Source of the DNA: Megaustenia siamemsis
Taxonomy: Eukaryota > Mollusca > Gastropoda > Stylommatophora > Ariophantidae
DNA length: 64,000 nt
Reading direction: 5' to 3'
Assembly: GCA_032433765.1 (NCBI GenBank)
Contig: JAVIAB010000059.1
Location: 60,601,582 to 60,665,581, forward strand
Part shown: one piece after another, positions 54,575 through 64,000 of the stretch
Layout: each line of letters starts with the position of its first letter
How positions within the stretch are numbered: the first letter of the stretch is position 1
Position numbers and translations under genes: made by a program
The notes under the pieces: generated by a model
The model's input: only the letters and a program-made list of their open reading frames with translations
What the model was told of the DNA's origin: nothing
Database searches by the model: none

Positions 54575-54800
54575 GCAGAAACCAAATATGAGTATTATAC
54601 GACAGGCTGTGTTCTCGAATCCACAGGAAAGGAGCCAAAGGTGTAGGTAAAAATATGCTTTGGGAGAGCTTGAATAGATTTGAAAGTTTTGGATAGCATG
54701 GACTATCATGGACAATAGTACCAATCGAGACGGCTTGGAACGTGTGTGTTCAAGACCTTTTGTTCATCTGTGAATAGAAGGGAAACAAAGGGTGGATGAG
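54575..54800 (+). mobile_element. LINE 3' end, family R2 (decayed)
   Basis: SIIRQAVFSNPQE and, shifted, DGLERVCSRPF correspond to the R2 ITQQALFWNP and TAWKRV segments. Confidence 0.65.
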
Positions 54801-55402
54801 AAGAAAAAAAGTCTTCTCAGTTTCATTTTCAGCGTCGATAAATTAATTGTTATTTCTGCTAATCTAAAATTAACTTCAAGTTTGGAGTTATCGTTACTGA
54901 TGACTTATCCTAAATATCTGAATAATTGTTCGACTTTAATGGTCAATTCTTGAACAAGACTTTTCTTTCTGCTATTTTTGCTATGATCAATCATTCTTCA
55001 TTTTCCTTTTTATACTTTTTTTTATTACTTTTAAGCATTTGATTTATATTATTTATTAGTTTAACACGTTTCACTTTGCTATGTGCTAACTTGACCCTAT
55101 CCTCCACAAAGAGTAAAATGAAGATGTGTTAGCCTTAAATGATATCAGTGTAAATATGATATTCTGTAGCATTCATTATTATTTGTTCATGGGGTTTAAT
55201 AGCGAGGTTATGTTATATTACGCTTTGTTATGTAAGTATCACGTTAGAGCACTCTAAACACACCCATAGGCGCTCCAAACTTTTTCTTCGCAGAACTGAT
55301 AATCTCCGAGAACATTGATCCACGGGCGTTAACTCTATTCCATGCCCTGGAATTAATAAATTGTGGGGTCGTGATAGTGGCTATATTTCAGTACATGAGT
55401 CC
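54801..55402. other. gene C intron 2, relative of 22390-23330
   Basis: Colinear with gene A intron 2 (tttaacacgtttcactttgc; atgtgttagccttaaatgat; cataggcgctccaaa; ggctatatttcagtacatga) but without its SINE pair and SINE scrap. Confidence 0.75.
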
Positions 55403-55584
55403 CACAGCCAAATATAGTTTTACTAAGGCCCTCCCGCTGAAAGAAATCACTTGAAGCTTGTGGATTTTCATTTTGCGAACAGGGACGGATATGAGTGAAA
55501 CGACATCGGCCGTCTATAGCTGACATAAGTCTAGATAGGAGAAGTTCTCAACTCGAGGCCATGGTAAAACTATAGTTGGCTGTG
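55403..55584. mobile_element. 182-bp TIR element (MITE-like), intact copy
   Basis: Ends cacagccaaatatagtttta and taaaactatagttggctgtg form ~28-bp imperfect inverted repeats. No target duplication could be seen, so the superfamily is open. The gene A copy (23328-25731) is split by the Penelope element. Confidence 0.6.
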
Positions 55585-55704
55585 CAGGAAACCTAACTTA
55601 AGAGCAACATCTAGGTTACACTGTTGCATGATATCAGATCTGACAGCTCATGGTAGAATCCTTCAGAGATAGCTCATGTAATCAACAAGTTTGATGACAG
55701 TCGG

Positions 55705-55790
55705 TAGTGAAAAGGTAGATGGCCGGTCATACCACATGTCATATAAGGAATAAGATGTTATAGTCTTTATTTTCTTAACATCTGATAATT
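55705..55790 (-). mobile_element. SINE-A 3' scrap shared with gene A intron
   Basis: Degenerate; same position relative to exon 3 as 25865-25950. Confidence 0.58.
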
Positions 55791-55843
55791 CATTTAAAGG
55801 TAACTATTTTGCAATATTTAAAACCATCATTTTGATAAAACAG

Positions 55844-57124
55844 GGAAATGAAATCACAACAATACCAGCTGGAAGTCTTCTTGGGAACCTCTCAGGAATT
55901 TCTTTACAGGAGAACCCAATCGAGACCATAGATGACACCGCCTTTGACGAGTCCATCTACACACTACAGACGGTAACATTCTCAGAAGCTCGGTTCACAC
56001 AAATCCCTGAAGCCGTGTTTCACTTGAAGGCTCTCAAAGCTTTACAAATCTACGAAACTAATATTCTCATTTGGAATGAAGACGGCATGAACCAGCTCGG
56101 CCCAACATTGGGGAAACTTAGCCTTGATACTGTAGGGTTATCATCATGGCCGACCTGGATGAAGTCAATGACTAATTTAACAACTTTGATTATATCTGGA
56201 TGTCCCATCTCCTTCATCCCAGATGATGGTCTACAATTGATGGCAGCTACATTGACCTATTTAGATCTTTCAAACACTAGTTTAACTACACTCCCAAAGT
56301 CACTGTCAAATATGACCGTCTTAAATTCGCTAGCACTTAATCACAACAGCATAATTGACGTGACCTGGCTACCACAGTCAAGCAGTCTCCAAACTTTGTA
56401 TATTAACAACAACAAAATTACCGATGCTCAAAAACTCAGCAGCGCTTTACGAAAATGGGCCAATACACTCAACAATTTCAATATTCAAGACAATTCACTA
56501 ACATCCTTCCCGGAGTTATCGTTCTTAACACAGATTACAACTCTAGACTTAGCATTCAACCACCTAACTGATGCTAATTCTGGCTCCTTTCCCTCTAATC
56601 TCACAGAATTAAATATGCAGAACAATTTTCTCTCCTCCATGCCTAGTATCATGAAAAACCTAAACCTTCTATATCAGTTATTCGTCAGCTCAAACAACAT
56701 ACAAATACTTCAAGGAACTCATCTACCACCTTCAGTACAAGCAATAGATTTAAGTTACAACTCAATCTCACAGCTGACTCTATCCAGTTTTCCTAAGGGC
56801 TCGAAATTAGCATTTCTGACTTTAGACAATAACCCATTGTCTACAATTTCTGCTGACGCATTTAGTAATCTTGTTGTTCTAAATGAATTGAAACTTCGGA
56901 GCACTAAACTAACACGTCTACCTCTAGCTATTACTTCTCTGACAACATTAACTTATCTAGACGTTTCTGATTGTACAAGTCTGGTGTGTACGTGCCTGGA
57001 ACAGAGCTTGGAGCCGTGGATCAACTCCCTAGGTCCATATGGGATTTTGGGTAATTGTGGAGTGACGAGTGTTTACGTATTTTTTACAGAATTGAGCCCT
57101 CAATGTCCTCGGGTATTGTTGTAG
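55844..57124 (+). CDS. gene C exon 3: LRR domain and C-terminal cap
   Basis: Acceptor tgataaaacag|ggaaat; 426 codons plus TAG at 57122. About 14 LRRs, very close to gene A exon 3 along its whole length (same NPIETIDDTAFDESIYTLQ signature, same cap cysteines CTC...NCG...QCP), with scattered replacements. The frame is fully open, so the copy is either functional or only recently released from constraint after the exon 1 change. Twenty base pairs after the stop the 3' UTR is interrupted by antisense LINE sequence (57145-57956). Confidence 0.9.
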   Translation, partial: GNEITTIPAGSLLGNLSGISLQENPIETIDDTAFDESIYTLQTVTFSEARFTQIPEAVFHLKALKALQIYETNILIWNEDGMNQLGPTLGKLSLDTVGLSSWPTWMKSMTNLTTLIISGCPISFIPDDGLQLMAATLTYLDLSNTSLTTLPKSLSNMTVLNSLALNHNSIIDVTWLPQSSSLQTLYINNNKITDAQKLSSALRKWANTLNNFNIQDNSLTSFPELSFLTQITTLDLAFNHLTDANSGSFPSNLTELNMQNNFLSSMPSIMKNLNLLYQLFVSSNNIQILQGTHLPPSVQAIDLSYNSISQLTLSSFPKGSKLAFLTLDNNPLSTISADAFSNLVVLNELKLRSTKLTRLPLAITSLTTLTYLDVSDCTSLVCTCLEQSLEPWINSLGPYGILGNCGVTSVYVFFTELSPQCPRVLL

Positions 57125-57144
57125 AAACCAAGTACACATTGAGT

Positions 57145-57956
57145 CTCTCGCTTCTTCCTTTCTCTCACTGTGGAGGGTTGGTCTTTAACAGACACTTTCC
57201 AGGCCGTTCTGTTTTATGCCATTCTTTTAAGATTGTTCTAAGTCTTCCCAATTATCGTCATTTCTGCTTCAATTTGTCTTCACCAATAATTTGTTGGTAT
57301 TGCTCTTTGTCTTTCTCTTTGGGGATTCCAAAAAAGGTCTGTCGTGTTATACACAATATACAATAATACAATACACTAAGTTGACTTCCGCAGTGTGTGT
57401 TCTACCCAGCGCCATCGTTTTCGCTTTATCTCTTTATCCACTGGTATTTGACTGGCACTTTTTTCATAATTCTATGTTAGTTATTTTGTCCTGCCATTTT
57501 CATCCTTTGAATTCTGCGCAAACATCCATTAATGAAGGTCTGTATCTATATGGTTGTCATGTTTGTTGTTTTCCATGTTTCACGGCCATATAATAGGACT
57601 GACTTAACACTGGAGTTGAATCATTTTATTTGTGCATTTAATCTATTTTGTTTAAATTTCCACTTGTTTCCTAGTGTAGCGAATGCACCTCTTGCTTTTT
57701 GTTTCATATTTTGGTATCAATCTCTGTTCCTCTTCTTTATCTACATTATTGCCCAGATATACGTAAGATTGTACATCTAGTAGAGGTATTTTTCCCATTG
57801 TTATTTGGTTATTGCCAACTGCATTAATTATCATAATTTTGGTCTATATTTATTTTCAGTCCTATCTGTTGTGATATCTTATAATGTATACTCATTTTAT
57901 CTTGCATCTGTTATGTTATAGGAGAGCTATGTCATTATCAAAGTCTATTGTCCACA
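57145..57956 (-). mobile_element. LINE family R2, RT-containing copy in gene C 3' UTR, 11-bp TSD
   Basis: The minus strand reads DFDNDIALL near 57950-57920 (degenerate FADD catalytic box), TKIMIINAVGNNQITMGKIP and LLDVQSYVYLGNNVDKEEEQ, then YETKSKRCIRYT and, further 3', the R2 tail with basic residues. Frameshifts and stops. Outer target duplication acacattgagt at 57134-57144 and 58201-58211; the right copy lies beyond the nested R1b. Confidence 0.85.
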
Positions 57957-57957
57957 C

Positions 57958-58193
57958 TATCAATCAACATTTTTCGGGCACATCATGAGAAGAGGAAAGT
58001 TGGAATACTTGGTTACAACTGGCAAAATAAAAGGAAAGAGAGATCGCGGACGACAAAGAGAGAAAATACTGGATAGCTTGGTGTCATGGCATAGAAAACA
58101 GTCAACAACAGAACTGATACGATGCATTGTAGATAGAAGATTGTGGATGAACATGATTGCCTACGCCAACCGGTAAGGCACATGATGATGATG
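57958..58193 (+). mobile_element. LINE R1b 3' end nested in the R2 copy, 11-bp TSD
   Basis: Open reading: RRGKLEYLVTTGKIKGKRDR, VSWHRKQSTTELIRCIVDRR, AYANR, (gat)n. attgtccacac at 57947-57957 and 58194-58204. Confidence 0.9.
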
Positions 58194-58204
58194 ATTGTCC
58201 ACAC

Positions 58205-58560
58205 ATTGAGTATTCCAGACTAATTATAAAACTATTTGTAACTTAAATGGCACTAGAATCTGTTAAAATAAATGGTAGACTGAACACTTTGAAATGCAGG
58301 AAAACTACACATTATTGCCTGCTTCATATTCTCGGTAAATAACCATAATTTTCAAGATAAACCTACTCAGATATAAAGGGCTCCCTAGCTCTTTGACTAC
58401 TAAACGCTTCTGACTGTTTTAACATGTATTTGCTTTAAATTACATTGTAATGTACAGTTACACGTCATTAGATGTGAATTAATTTTCTATTTAAAAGTTA
58501 AAACATTTTCTAATCAAGTTTTTATATTTAAATGTTATCAGATGGTGTTTTAATAATTTC
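58205..58560. other. 3' flank of gene C resumed
   Basis: Related to 27290-27400 after gene A for the first ~110 bp; otherwise AT-rich with nothing recognised. Confidence 0.5.
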
Positions 58561-58985
58561 TAACTAATGTCATATGACGTGGTGAGAATAGATTATAATG
58601 AAATTGTTGTTGTTGACGGATTGCCACGAGTTGATGCGGGAGGCAGGTTGCCCTTTGACTCATTTGATGTGGCGGGTCGTAATGGCTTTCATAATATATT
58701 CCCGGCTCTTACTGGAGAAGTTGGAGTTCGTCTATGGCAGGCTATGCTGGGAAACTACTAGTCCAGCCCAGATGTACTGCTATACTGGGTCCTCTATATC
58801 AGTAACAGCCACCACTACAGGGAACACAGCGATCCTAGCTTCTGTTAGCCTGCCTGTTTTGATGCAGACTCTTACCAGGGGAGACCATGAGGAGGTAGAA
58901 CTGCTAGGTCTTGGTCAGCTAATGGTGCGCCGACAATGCTATTGCGACCACAGGTCGCATGCACTTCTGTTCCCCCAATGAAATT
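58561..58985. other. GC-richer unassigned block, probable old repeat
   Basis: Overlapping frames of 64 (58567-58761) and 127 (58598-58981) codons and clearly higher GC than the flanks. It ends in gttcccccaatgaaattatta. No family recognised; no splice or start evidence for a gene. Confidence 0.4.
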
Positions 58986-59572
58986 ATTAAACTGTATGTG
59001 TTATGAGTAGCATACTCTAGTTAAATGTCATATGGTGTATAAATAAAATCATTTATAATTAAATATCATATCATGTTGTTAGAGTAATTTTTTATGACAT
59101 TCCATCAGATGTGAGCATCATTTTCTAGTTAAATGATGCTGGCTCAACTATTTCTGGGCTTCAGGTGATAGATCTGTTTACAGCAATGCACGTTCGTTAC
59201 ACGGTATAATAGTGAATAAAAAAATGTCTTAAACGTACCACGTTTAGAGTAAAAATTACCCCTAGTTTAACTAATTTTCCAATAATTTATTGTATTAAAA
59301 TGTTTACATAGATAACCAAATGACACAGTTGGAGCTGGTTTATGCAAATTGTGTTATATGAAGTATATTTTATTGAAGACAAAAGAACTAGAATAAAAAG
59401 TAATGGTTCATTGTGTCGTCTGGAATAATGTTATCAAGGTGACTGATTTATTACAATTCTCGTGTAATTTGTCATGATATATGAATATATTTATTGACGT
59501 TAACTGTAAACGAGATTTGAGAATCATAGATTAGATATAGGAGCAACTAACGGAAGCAACTAACGGAAGAAA
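58986..59572. other. unassigned AT-rich stretch
   Basis: Nothing recognised. Confidence 0.4.
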
Positions 59573-59990
59573 TAGCATCTTCATACCAACTTTGTGCTAT
59601 GAAAGTCAAACATGGACCCTTTCTAAATCCCATTTAAGAAAGATCAATACATGTGAGATGCGATGCTTGAGAAAAGTAACAAACAACACAAGAAGAGATA
59701 GAATACCAAATGAAACCATAAGAAAAATGGTAGGAACAAAACCATGCCAAGAATATATAGAACAACAACAACTTAAATGGCTTGGCCACCTGGTCAGAAT
59801 TAATCCTCACCAATCACCATCAAGGGCGTTCTTCTTGAGAATGCATGGGAAAAGACCAAGAGGAAGACCCAGAAGAAGATGGATAGATGCAGTGACAGAG
59901 ACATGTAACAACAAAGGAAAATCACTAATTCAGACAATTCGAGCAGCACAAGAACGACAAATGATATAAACCACGACACCTTTTAGGTAT
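59573..59990 (+). mobile_element. LINE 3' end, family R5 (best preserved)
   Basis: Open for 125 codons at 59592-59969: CYESQTWTLSKSHLRKINTC, RRDRIPNETIRKMVGTKPC, WLGHLVRINPHQSPSRAFF, RPRGRPRRRWIDAVTETC and IQTIRAAQERQMI. The RT C-terminal zinc/basic region of an RTE/CR1-like LINE. Confidence 0.88.
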
Positions 59991-60139
59991 CAGTGAAAGA
60001 GAAAAGAAGAAGAAGTAGAACGGAAGACTGAAATCTGAAAAGATAAAAATGTATTCTCGACTGCATATGACTGGGTTGTCTGGACACTTTTGGCCAGTTT
60101 TGTTACAAATCAACTTCTATTAATAGACATGAGGATGAT

Positions 60140-60545
60140 GATTGTCTTCTTCCTCTTTCATTCCTCATCTGCCTTTCAGCGTCGAGGAGAGAAATATCTT
60201 GCGGTCTTTTGCTCTTCTGTCCGCCTCTGCTGCTGTTGTGTTTCCTAGTGCTTCTAATATTCCATCGACCCATCTTTTTCGTGGTCGACCCTTGGGTCTG
60301 GTGTTCTCACAACGTTTGCTGAAGGCTCGTTGTGTTATGTTTTGATCTTTCTGCCTTGTCACGTGGCCAACCATTTTATCTGTTGTTTCCTTATATATTC
60401 TATGGCGGGGCTATTTCTAGCTTTTTTTCTCAGTTCTTCATTCCTGATCTTATCTCTCAGACTGTTTCCTGCCATTCGCCTAACACATTTCATCGCAGTA
60501 GAGATGATTGTAATAGGAACAATTTCCAAAAGAAGTTTATCAGAT
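60140..60545 (-). mobile_element. LINE 3' end, family R3 (minus)
   Basis: The minus strand reads MVGHVTRQKDQNITQRAFSK, CENTRPKGRPRKRWVDGI and LEALGNTTAAEADRRAKDRK. This is the unexpanded form of the sequence that became the 15-bp minisatellite at 10411-11560. Confidence 0.87.
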
Positions 60546-60794
60546 CGACGGTTTCCTTAGCAACGCTACCAAAGGTAAGCTCTTGGCGGTACGACTTTGT
60601 AAAACACTATCCTATTCTTTTCTATTCATGGAATCAGTTTCAATGCAGTCGGGACATCCCCATATCCGCTCCAACGAACGTCCCAGCATTTCTCGAAGAG
60701 TAATCAGACTGACTGGTCCTATAAGATGTTGATTATAGATACATCTACTTTTCACACTAAGCACTACGGTACGACCAGATCCCGTTCCTACCTA

Positions 60795-60855
60795 TAGACT
60801 CCTCAGACAGAGCCTCAATGGTTCCTGTCGCCTATCCAACATATTGACCGAAAGT
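60795..60855 (-). mobile_element. M440 5'-end scrap
   Basis: cctatccaacatattgaccg then aaagtcc matches the complement of the M440 left end (38218-38241). Confidence 0.5.
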
Positions 60856-60960
60856 CCATTTTAGCTTGTTATAGAATTAATGTACCCATTTATTATTCAC
60901 AAACGGATTTCTAAATAACTTTTTCTTTCCTAAATTGGCAGTCGATAATTATTATCAATA

Positions 60961-61100
60961 GGGAATTGAGATCACAACTATACCACAGCAACTATACCTT
61001 CCGGCAAACCTCCCTGGTCTTACCCTGCAGGGCAATACCATCGAGACGATTAATGACACCTTTTGGACGAGTCCACCTACACACTGCAAGAAATAGCTTT
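60961..61100 (+). pseudogene. LRR pseudogene: 5' end of a gene B-like exon 3
   Basis: After an acceptor-like tatcaatag the sequence reads GIEITTIP, then a short insertion, LPANLPGLTLQGNTIETIND, and frameshifts where ..DDTALDES.. should follow. The upstream 110 bp (60855-60960: tagaattaatg, ggatttctaaataactt) also match 39500-39594. No further LRRs. It pairs with gene B in the duplicated block. Confidence 0.85.
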
Positions 61101-61190
61101 TAATCTTGTTAAGCAACATCAAGTCTTGTTAAGCAGCATTAAGTTTGTTAAGCAACATCAAGTCTTCTAAAGCAACATTGAGGTCTATCA
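61100..61190. repeat. ~20-22-bp minisatellite (about 4 copies)
   Basis: Units of tcttgttaagcaacatcaag directly after the broken LRR sequence. Confidence 0.8.
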
Positions 61191-61699
61191 ACTTTGTAAG
61201 AACTGTCATCAGTCTTTGCAATAAAGTCAATCCCAGAAAACTCTTCTCTATTCCGACATTAAATTGATCCAGGTTGTATTATATCTCTCATAATCGTTAT
61301 TCACAAAAGATCATGATATTTTTTATTTCCGAACTATTTCATCCCTGGAAATAGCACTGGAACGATCGCACTTCCATGAGAGAAGTGGCTATGAGATGAG
61401 AAGGCCCTACATCAAATTCTCAATAGCAGGCAATTCCCCATTACATGACCCTTCCAGCGGTAGTGTGTATATGTTATCAGTGTGTGCTCCACATATCTTT
61501 TGTCTTGTATGTAAAGATAACATATGTGACGTTAGCAACAATAAATAATTAAAGGAAATGTACGAGACTTGAATCGGCGTCTTAGCACGTGAGTTTTCAG
61601 CCTTATGTGCTCGGCCGCCTATCCGGAAGTGTTTGTAGACTTCTGGATAGTGTCGCTTCAAGCATCAAATCTCACGATGCGAGGCGACATTCCTCACCT
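61191..61699. other. unassigned sequence
   Basis: Nothing recognised. Confidence 0.4.
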
Positions 61700-61880
61700 T
61701 CCCAGAGTACCCATTTCTGCCAGCGGCTGGGTCGACCGCGGGGGGGGGGGGGCAATTTTTTTTTTTCCGACCACGAGTACACTTCACACTGCTTCCAGCG
61801 GGAATCGAACACGGGTTGTCCGAACGTTGGCAGCCTACTCGAGTGGTTTTCTCATCTATGCTACCGAGCCAATAAATAAT
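61700..61880 (-). mobile_element. tRNA-headed SINE, minus, with poly-G run
   Basis: The minus strand starts ttggctcggtagcatagatg and has a B box gtgttcgattcccgc (about 61797-61811). Its body contains a 13-G/poly-T block at 61740-61768 on the plus strand. Related in head style to the 438-bp SINE units. Confidence 0.6.
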
Positions 61881-61949
61881 TACGTTCACTATCTCAATAG
61901 GTCAGCACATTAAACAAAGACACAAAAATGATTTAGCACTTACTAAACA

Positions 61950-62152
61950 ATGAGTTGGAATACTTGGTTACAACTAGCAAAATGAAAGGAAAGAGAGATC
62001 GCGGACAACAAAGAGAAAAAAAATATTGGATAGCTCGGTGTCATGTCATGGAAAACAGTCAACAACAGGACTGATACAATGCACTGTGGATAGAAGATTG
62101 TGGAGGGACATGATCGCCTACGCGCCAACCGGTATGGCACATGATGATGATG
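61950..62152 (+). mobile_element. LINE R1b, short 3' end
   Basis: LEYLVTTSKMKGKRDRGQQR, broken after, ending cctacgcgccaaccggtatg and (gat)n. Confidence 0.84.
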
Positions 62153-62689
62153 AAACAATGAGTAATTATAACAACATGGGAACCTATGGGAAATGAAGGA
62201 AATAAACAATAATATAATCAATTTAAATATTTCTGTTCTTTTTGTTTGAGTTTTACATAACCAGTTTCGTAGACATCAATACTTCTATTACCGTATGACC
62301 CTACAGCTTTTTCGACTAGCCAGAATATTATCGACTAGCCAGAATATTATCGACACAGTGCACGATCTCCGTAACACCAAAGAGGGAACCAGAAGAAATG
62401 TTAAACATTTTTTTTTTTTTTAATATCTTGACAATTATAATAAAACCGAAAGAGAAAAACATTAATATAAGTACCTCACGCAGTTACTTCCCCCTTAATA
62501 AGAAAAAATGGGAGGTTATTCAAATTAGAAACGATAACCTCCGTTGCCGATAGGTTTATATGTTCCCTATTGATCAGAAGTGTCTGGACTCGGTTCCAAT
62601 TTGAGGCTAATTTTTTTTTTTCGATTGACAAGACTATTGGGTTTACCAGTTTCTAAAAATGGGTACAATATATTTTTCTAACAAGCAGA
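62153..62689. other. unassigned AT-rich stretch
   Basis: A perfect 19-bp pair (tcgactagccagaatatta) at about 62313-62351; otherwise nothing. Confidence 0.45.
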
Positions 62690-62815
62690 ACAGATCTGAC
62701 GTAATGCCGACCATATTGCAAAAAAAAAAAATTAAATTAATCAATGAAAAATATGGTTACTAACAACATACTCGTCACACGCACGCCGACAAAATGTGGT
62801 GGAACCTTACACTGT
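62690..62815 (+). mobile_element. degenerate SINE-A body
   Basis: gtaatgccgaccatatt, a widened A run, atatggttactaacaacata and cgtcac resemble the SINE-A 3' half. Confidence 0.55.
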
Positions 62816-62919
62816 AAGTCAGACACTATGAAAAGAAGAACACAAGGTTCCCCATTTAACATTGTCTTCAAATGAGCCACTCGTAGTTATGTCTCAGATA
62901 ATACCTCAGATGTAGTTCC

Positions 62920-63365
62920 ATCAAGTACCGGTCCTGCTGGCGTAGGTGATCATGTCACCTCACAACTTTCGATCTCGATAGTTATTTATCATTTCTGTTG
63001 TTGACCTTCTGCCAAGCCATTCTTTTAAGCTGTCTGGTAACTTTTCTCTTTGCTTCCCTCTATTTCTTCGTCCTTCAATTTTTCCAGTTGTTACAATATA
63101 TTCTAGTTGTTCTCTTCTCATTACATGACCAAAAATGTTGATTGTTTCTTCCTAATATTGGAAATTAGCTCTCTTTTTGCTTTGGCCTCTTTCATAACGT
63201 TTTCATTACTTTTCTTAGCTCTCCATGGTATTCTCAACATTCTTCTGTAAAACCACATTTCTACAGACTCCAGTGATTTTCTTGTCTGTTGTTCTATTGT
63301 CCATAATTAACATCCATATATTAAGACTGGCTCTACATAACATTTAAGAACTCTTTCTTTGTCTC
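62920..63365 (-). mobile_element. LINE 3' end, family R1
   Basis: Antisense R1 from accggtcctgctggcgtagg through cttaagactggctctacataac; several stops. Confidence 0.86.
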
Positions 63366-63661
63366 CCTCTCTGCCCTGTCGTGTAATACTCTTGTTTGAC
63401 TTCCACGATGATTGACTACCCACTTCTATTTGTGTACTAGTTATACATAACGTCTAACACATCGTTTCAAATGTAATATTTTTCCCCATAAGTTCTGCTT
63501 TAAAATATTACACTATCAAGGCAGTAGACTCATCAACTGCCGTGTTATTATCTGAAAGATGCGTAGTCAATGCCTGCCATGTTTCTCCCCTAAAAACTTT
63601 ATGATCCCGAATTTTTGTATTATTTTAACTGACTTACTAAAACCTGTTTTGGTCTTTTACT
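63366..63661. other. unassigned sequence
   Basis: Nothing recognised. Confidence 0.4.
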
Positions 63662-64000
63662 TTTGTGAAACACCCCTGATAGTAAATGGTTTTCCAACGT
63701 TTGTGAAAGGCTCCCTGATAGTAAATGGTTTTCCAACGTTTGTGAAAGGCTCCCTGATAGTAAATGGTTTTCCAACGTTTGTGAAATGCTCCCTGATAGT
63801 AAATGGTTTTCCAACGTTTGTGAAAGGCTCCCTGATAGTAAATGGTTTTCCAACGTTTGTGAAAGGCTCCCTGATAGTAAATGGTTTTCCAACGTTTGTG
63901 AAAGGCTCCCTGATAGTAAATGGTTTTCCAACGTTTGTGAAAGGCTCCCTGATAGTAAATGGTTTTCCAACGTTTGTGAAAGGCTCCCTGATAGTAAATG
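63662..64000. repeat. 39-bp minisatellite, cut by the window edge
   Basis: About 8.7 copies of tagtaaatggttttccaacg-tttgtgaaaggctccctga, nearly identical; continues beyond the window. The 116-codon minus frame is an artefact of a period divisible by three. Confidence 0.96.

Noticed and set aside
59592..59969. 125-codon ORF as a host gene
   Set aside because: LINE R5 RT tail; sister copy at 37205-37680.

Overview
This is animal nuclear DNA. It is AT-rich, genes are split by GT...AG introns, and most of the window is interspersed and tandem repeats. The repeats (tRNA-headed SINEs with target-site duplications, RTE/CR1-like LINE 3' ends with GATG tails, a Penelope-like element, a Merlin DNA transposon) and the gene family (secreted leucine-rich-repeat proteins) suggest a lophotrochozoan, most likely a mollusc. 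The taxon is inference. No bacterial, organellar or viral gene was seen.

Genes. The host genes recognised are one family of secreted LRR proteins, all on the + strand. Each has three phase-0 exons: exon 1 (75 nt, signal peptide), exon 2 (108 nt, N-terminal cysteine cap) and exon 3 (about 1.28-1.32 kb, LRRs plus C-terminal cysteine cap). Gene 1 shows exon 3 only (6650-7927). Gene A is 14474-14548 + 21957-22064 + 26001-27278. Gene B is 31763-31837 + 33857-33964 + 39595-40911. Gene C is 50548-50622 + 51417-51524 + 55844-57124 and has lost the usual ATG. Two remnants, at 41262-42004 and 60961-61100, resemble the 3' end of gene 1 and the 5' end of gene B exon 3. Shared flanks indicate an old block duplication [gene 1, A, B] -> [remnant, C, remnant], reshaped by insertions.

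Repeats, left to right. 1-1490: 23-bp satellite. 3343-6594: inverted array of 438-bp tRNA-headed SINE units inside a 13-bp target-site duplication, just before gene 1 exon 3. 10.1-12.15 kb: LINE tail blown up into a 15-bp minisatellite. 15407-17339 (gene A intron 1): Merlin transposon with an intact transposase ORF, identical 124-bp TIRs and an 8-bp TSD. 19.6-21.85 kb: GGAT minisatellite. 23.35-25.53 kb (gene A intron 2): Penelope-derived 2.2-kb inverted repeat with a 15-bp TSD. 33.0-33.8 kb: GGAT minisatellite in gene B. 44.0-47.4 kb: LINE tails with 62-bp and 45-bp minisatellites. 53.4-54.5 kb (gene C intron 2): 40-bp minisatellite. 63.66 kb to the edge: 39-bp minisatellite. Many 5'-truncated LINE 3' ends and 260-bp SINEs fill the rest.

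The main points are (i) histone-type stem-loops just 3' of the Merlin transposase stop codon, (ii) repeated conversion of retroelement 3' ends into tandem or inverted arrays, with unexpanded paralogous copies in the same window as controls, and (iii) a fast-evolving LRR gene block whose older insertions are datable by its own duplication. LINE families are labelled here R1, R1b, R2-R7 and RH for convenience; these are not database names.
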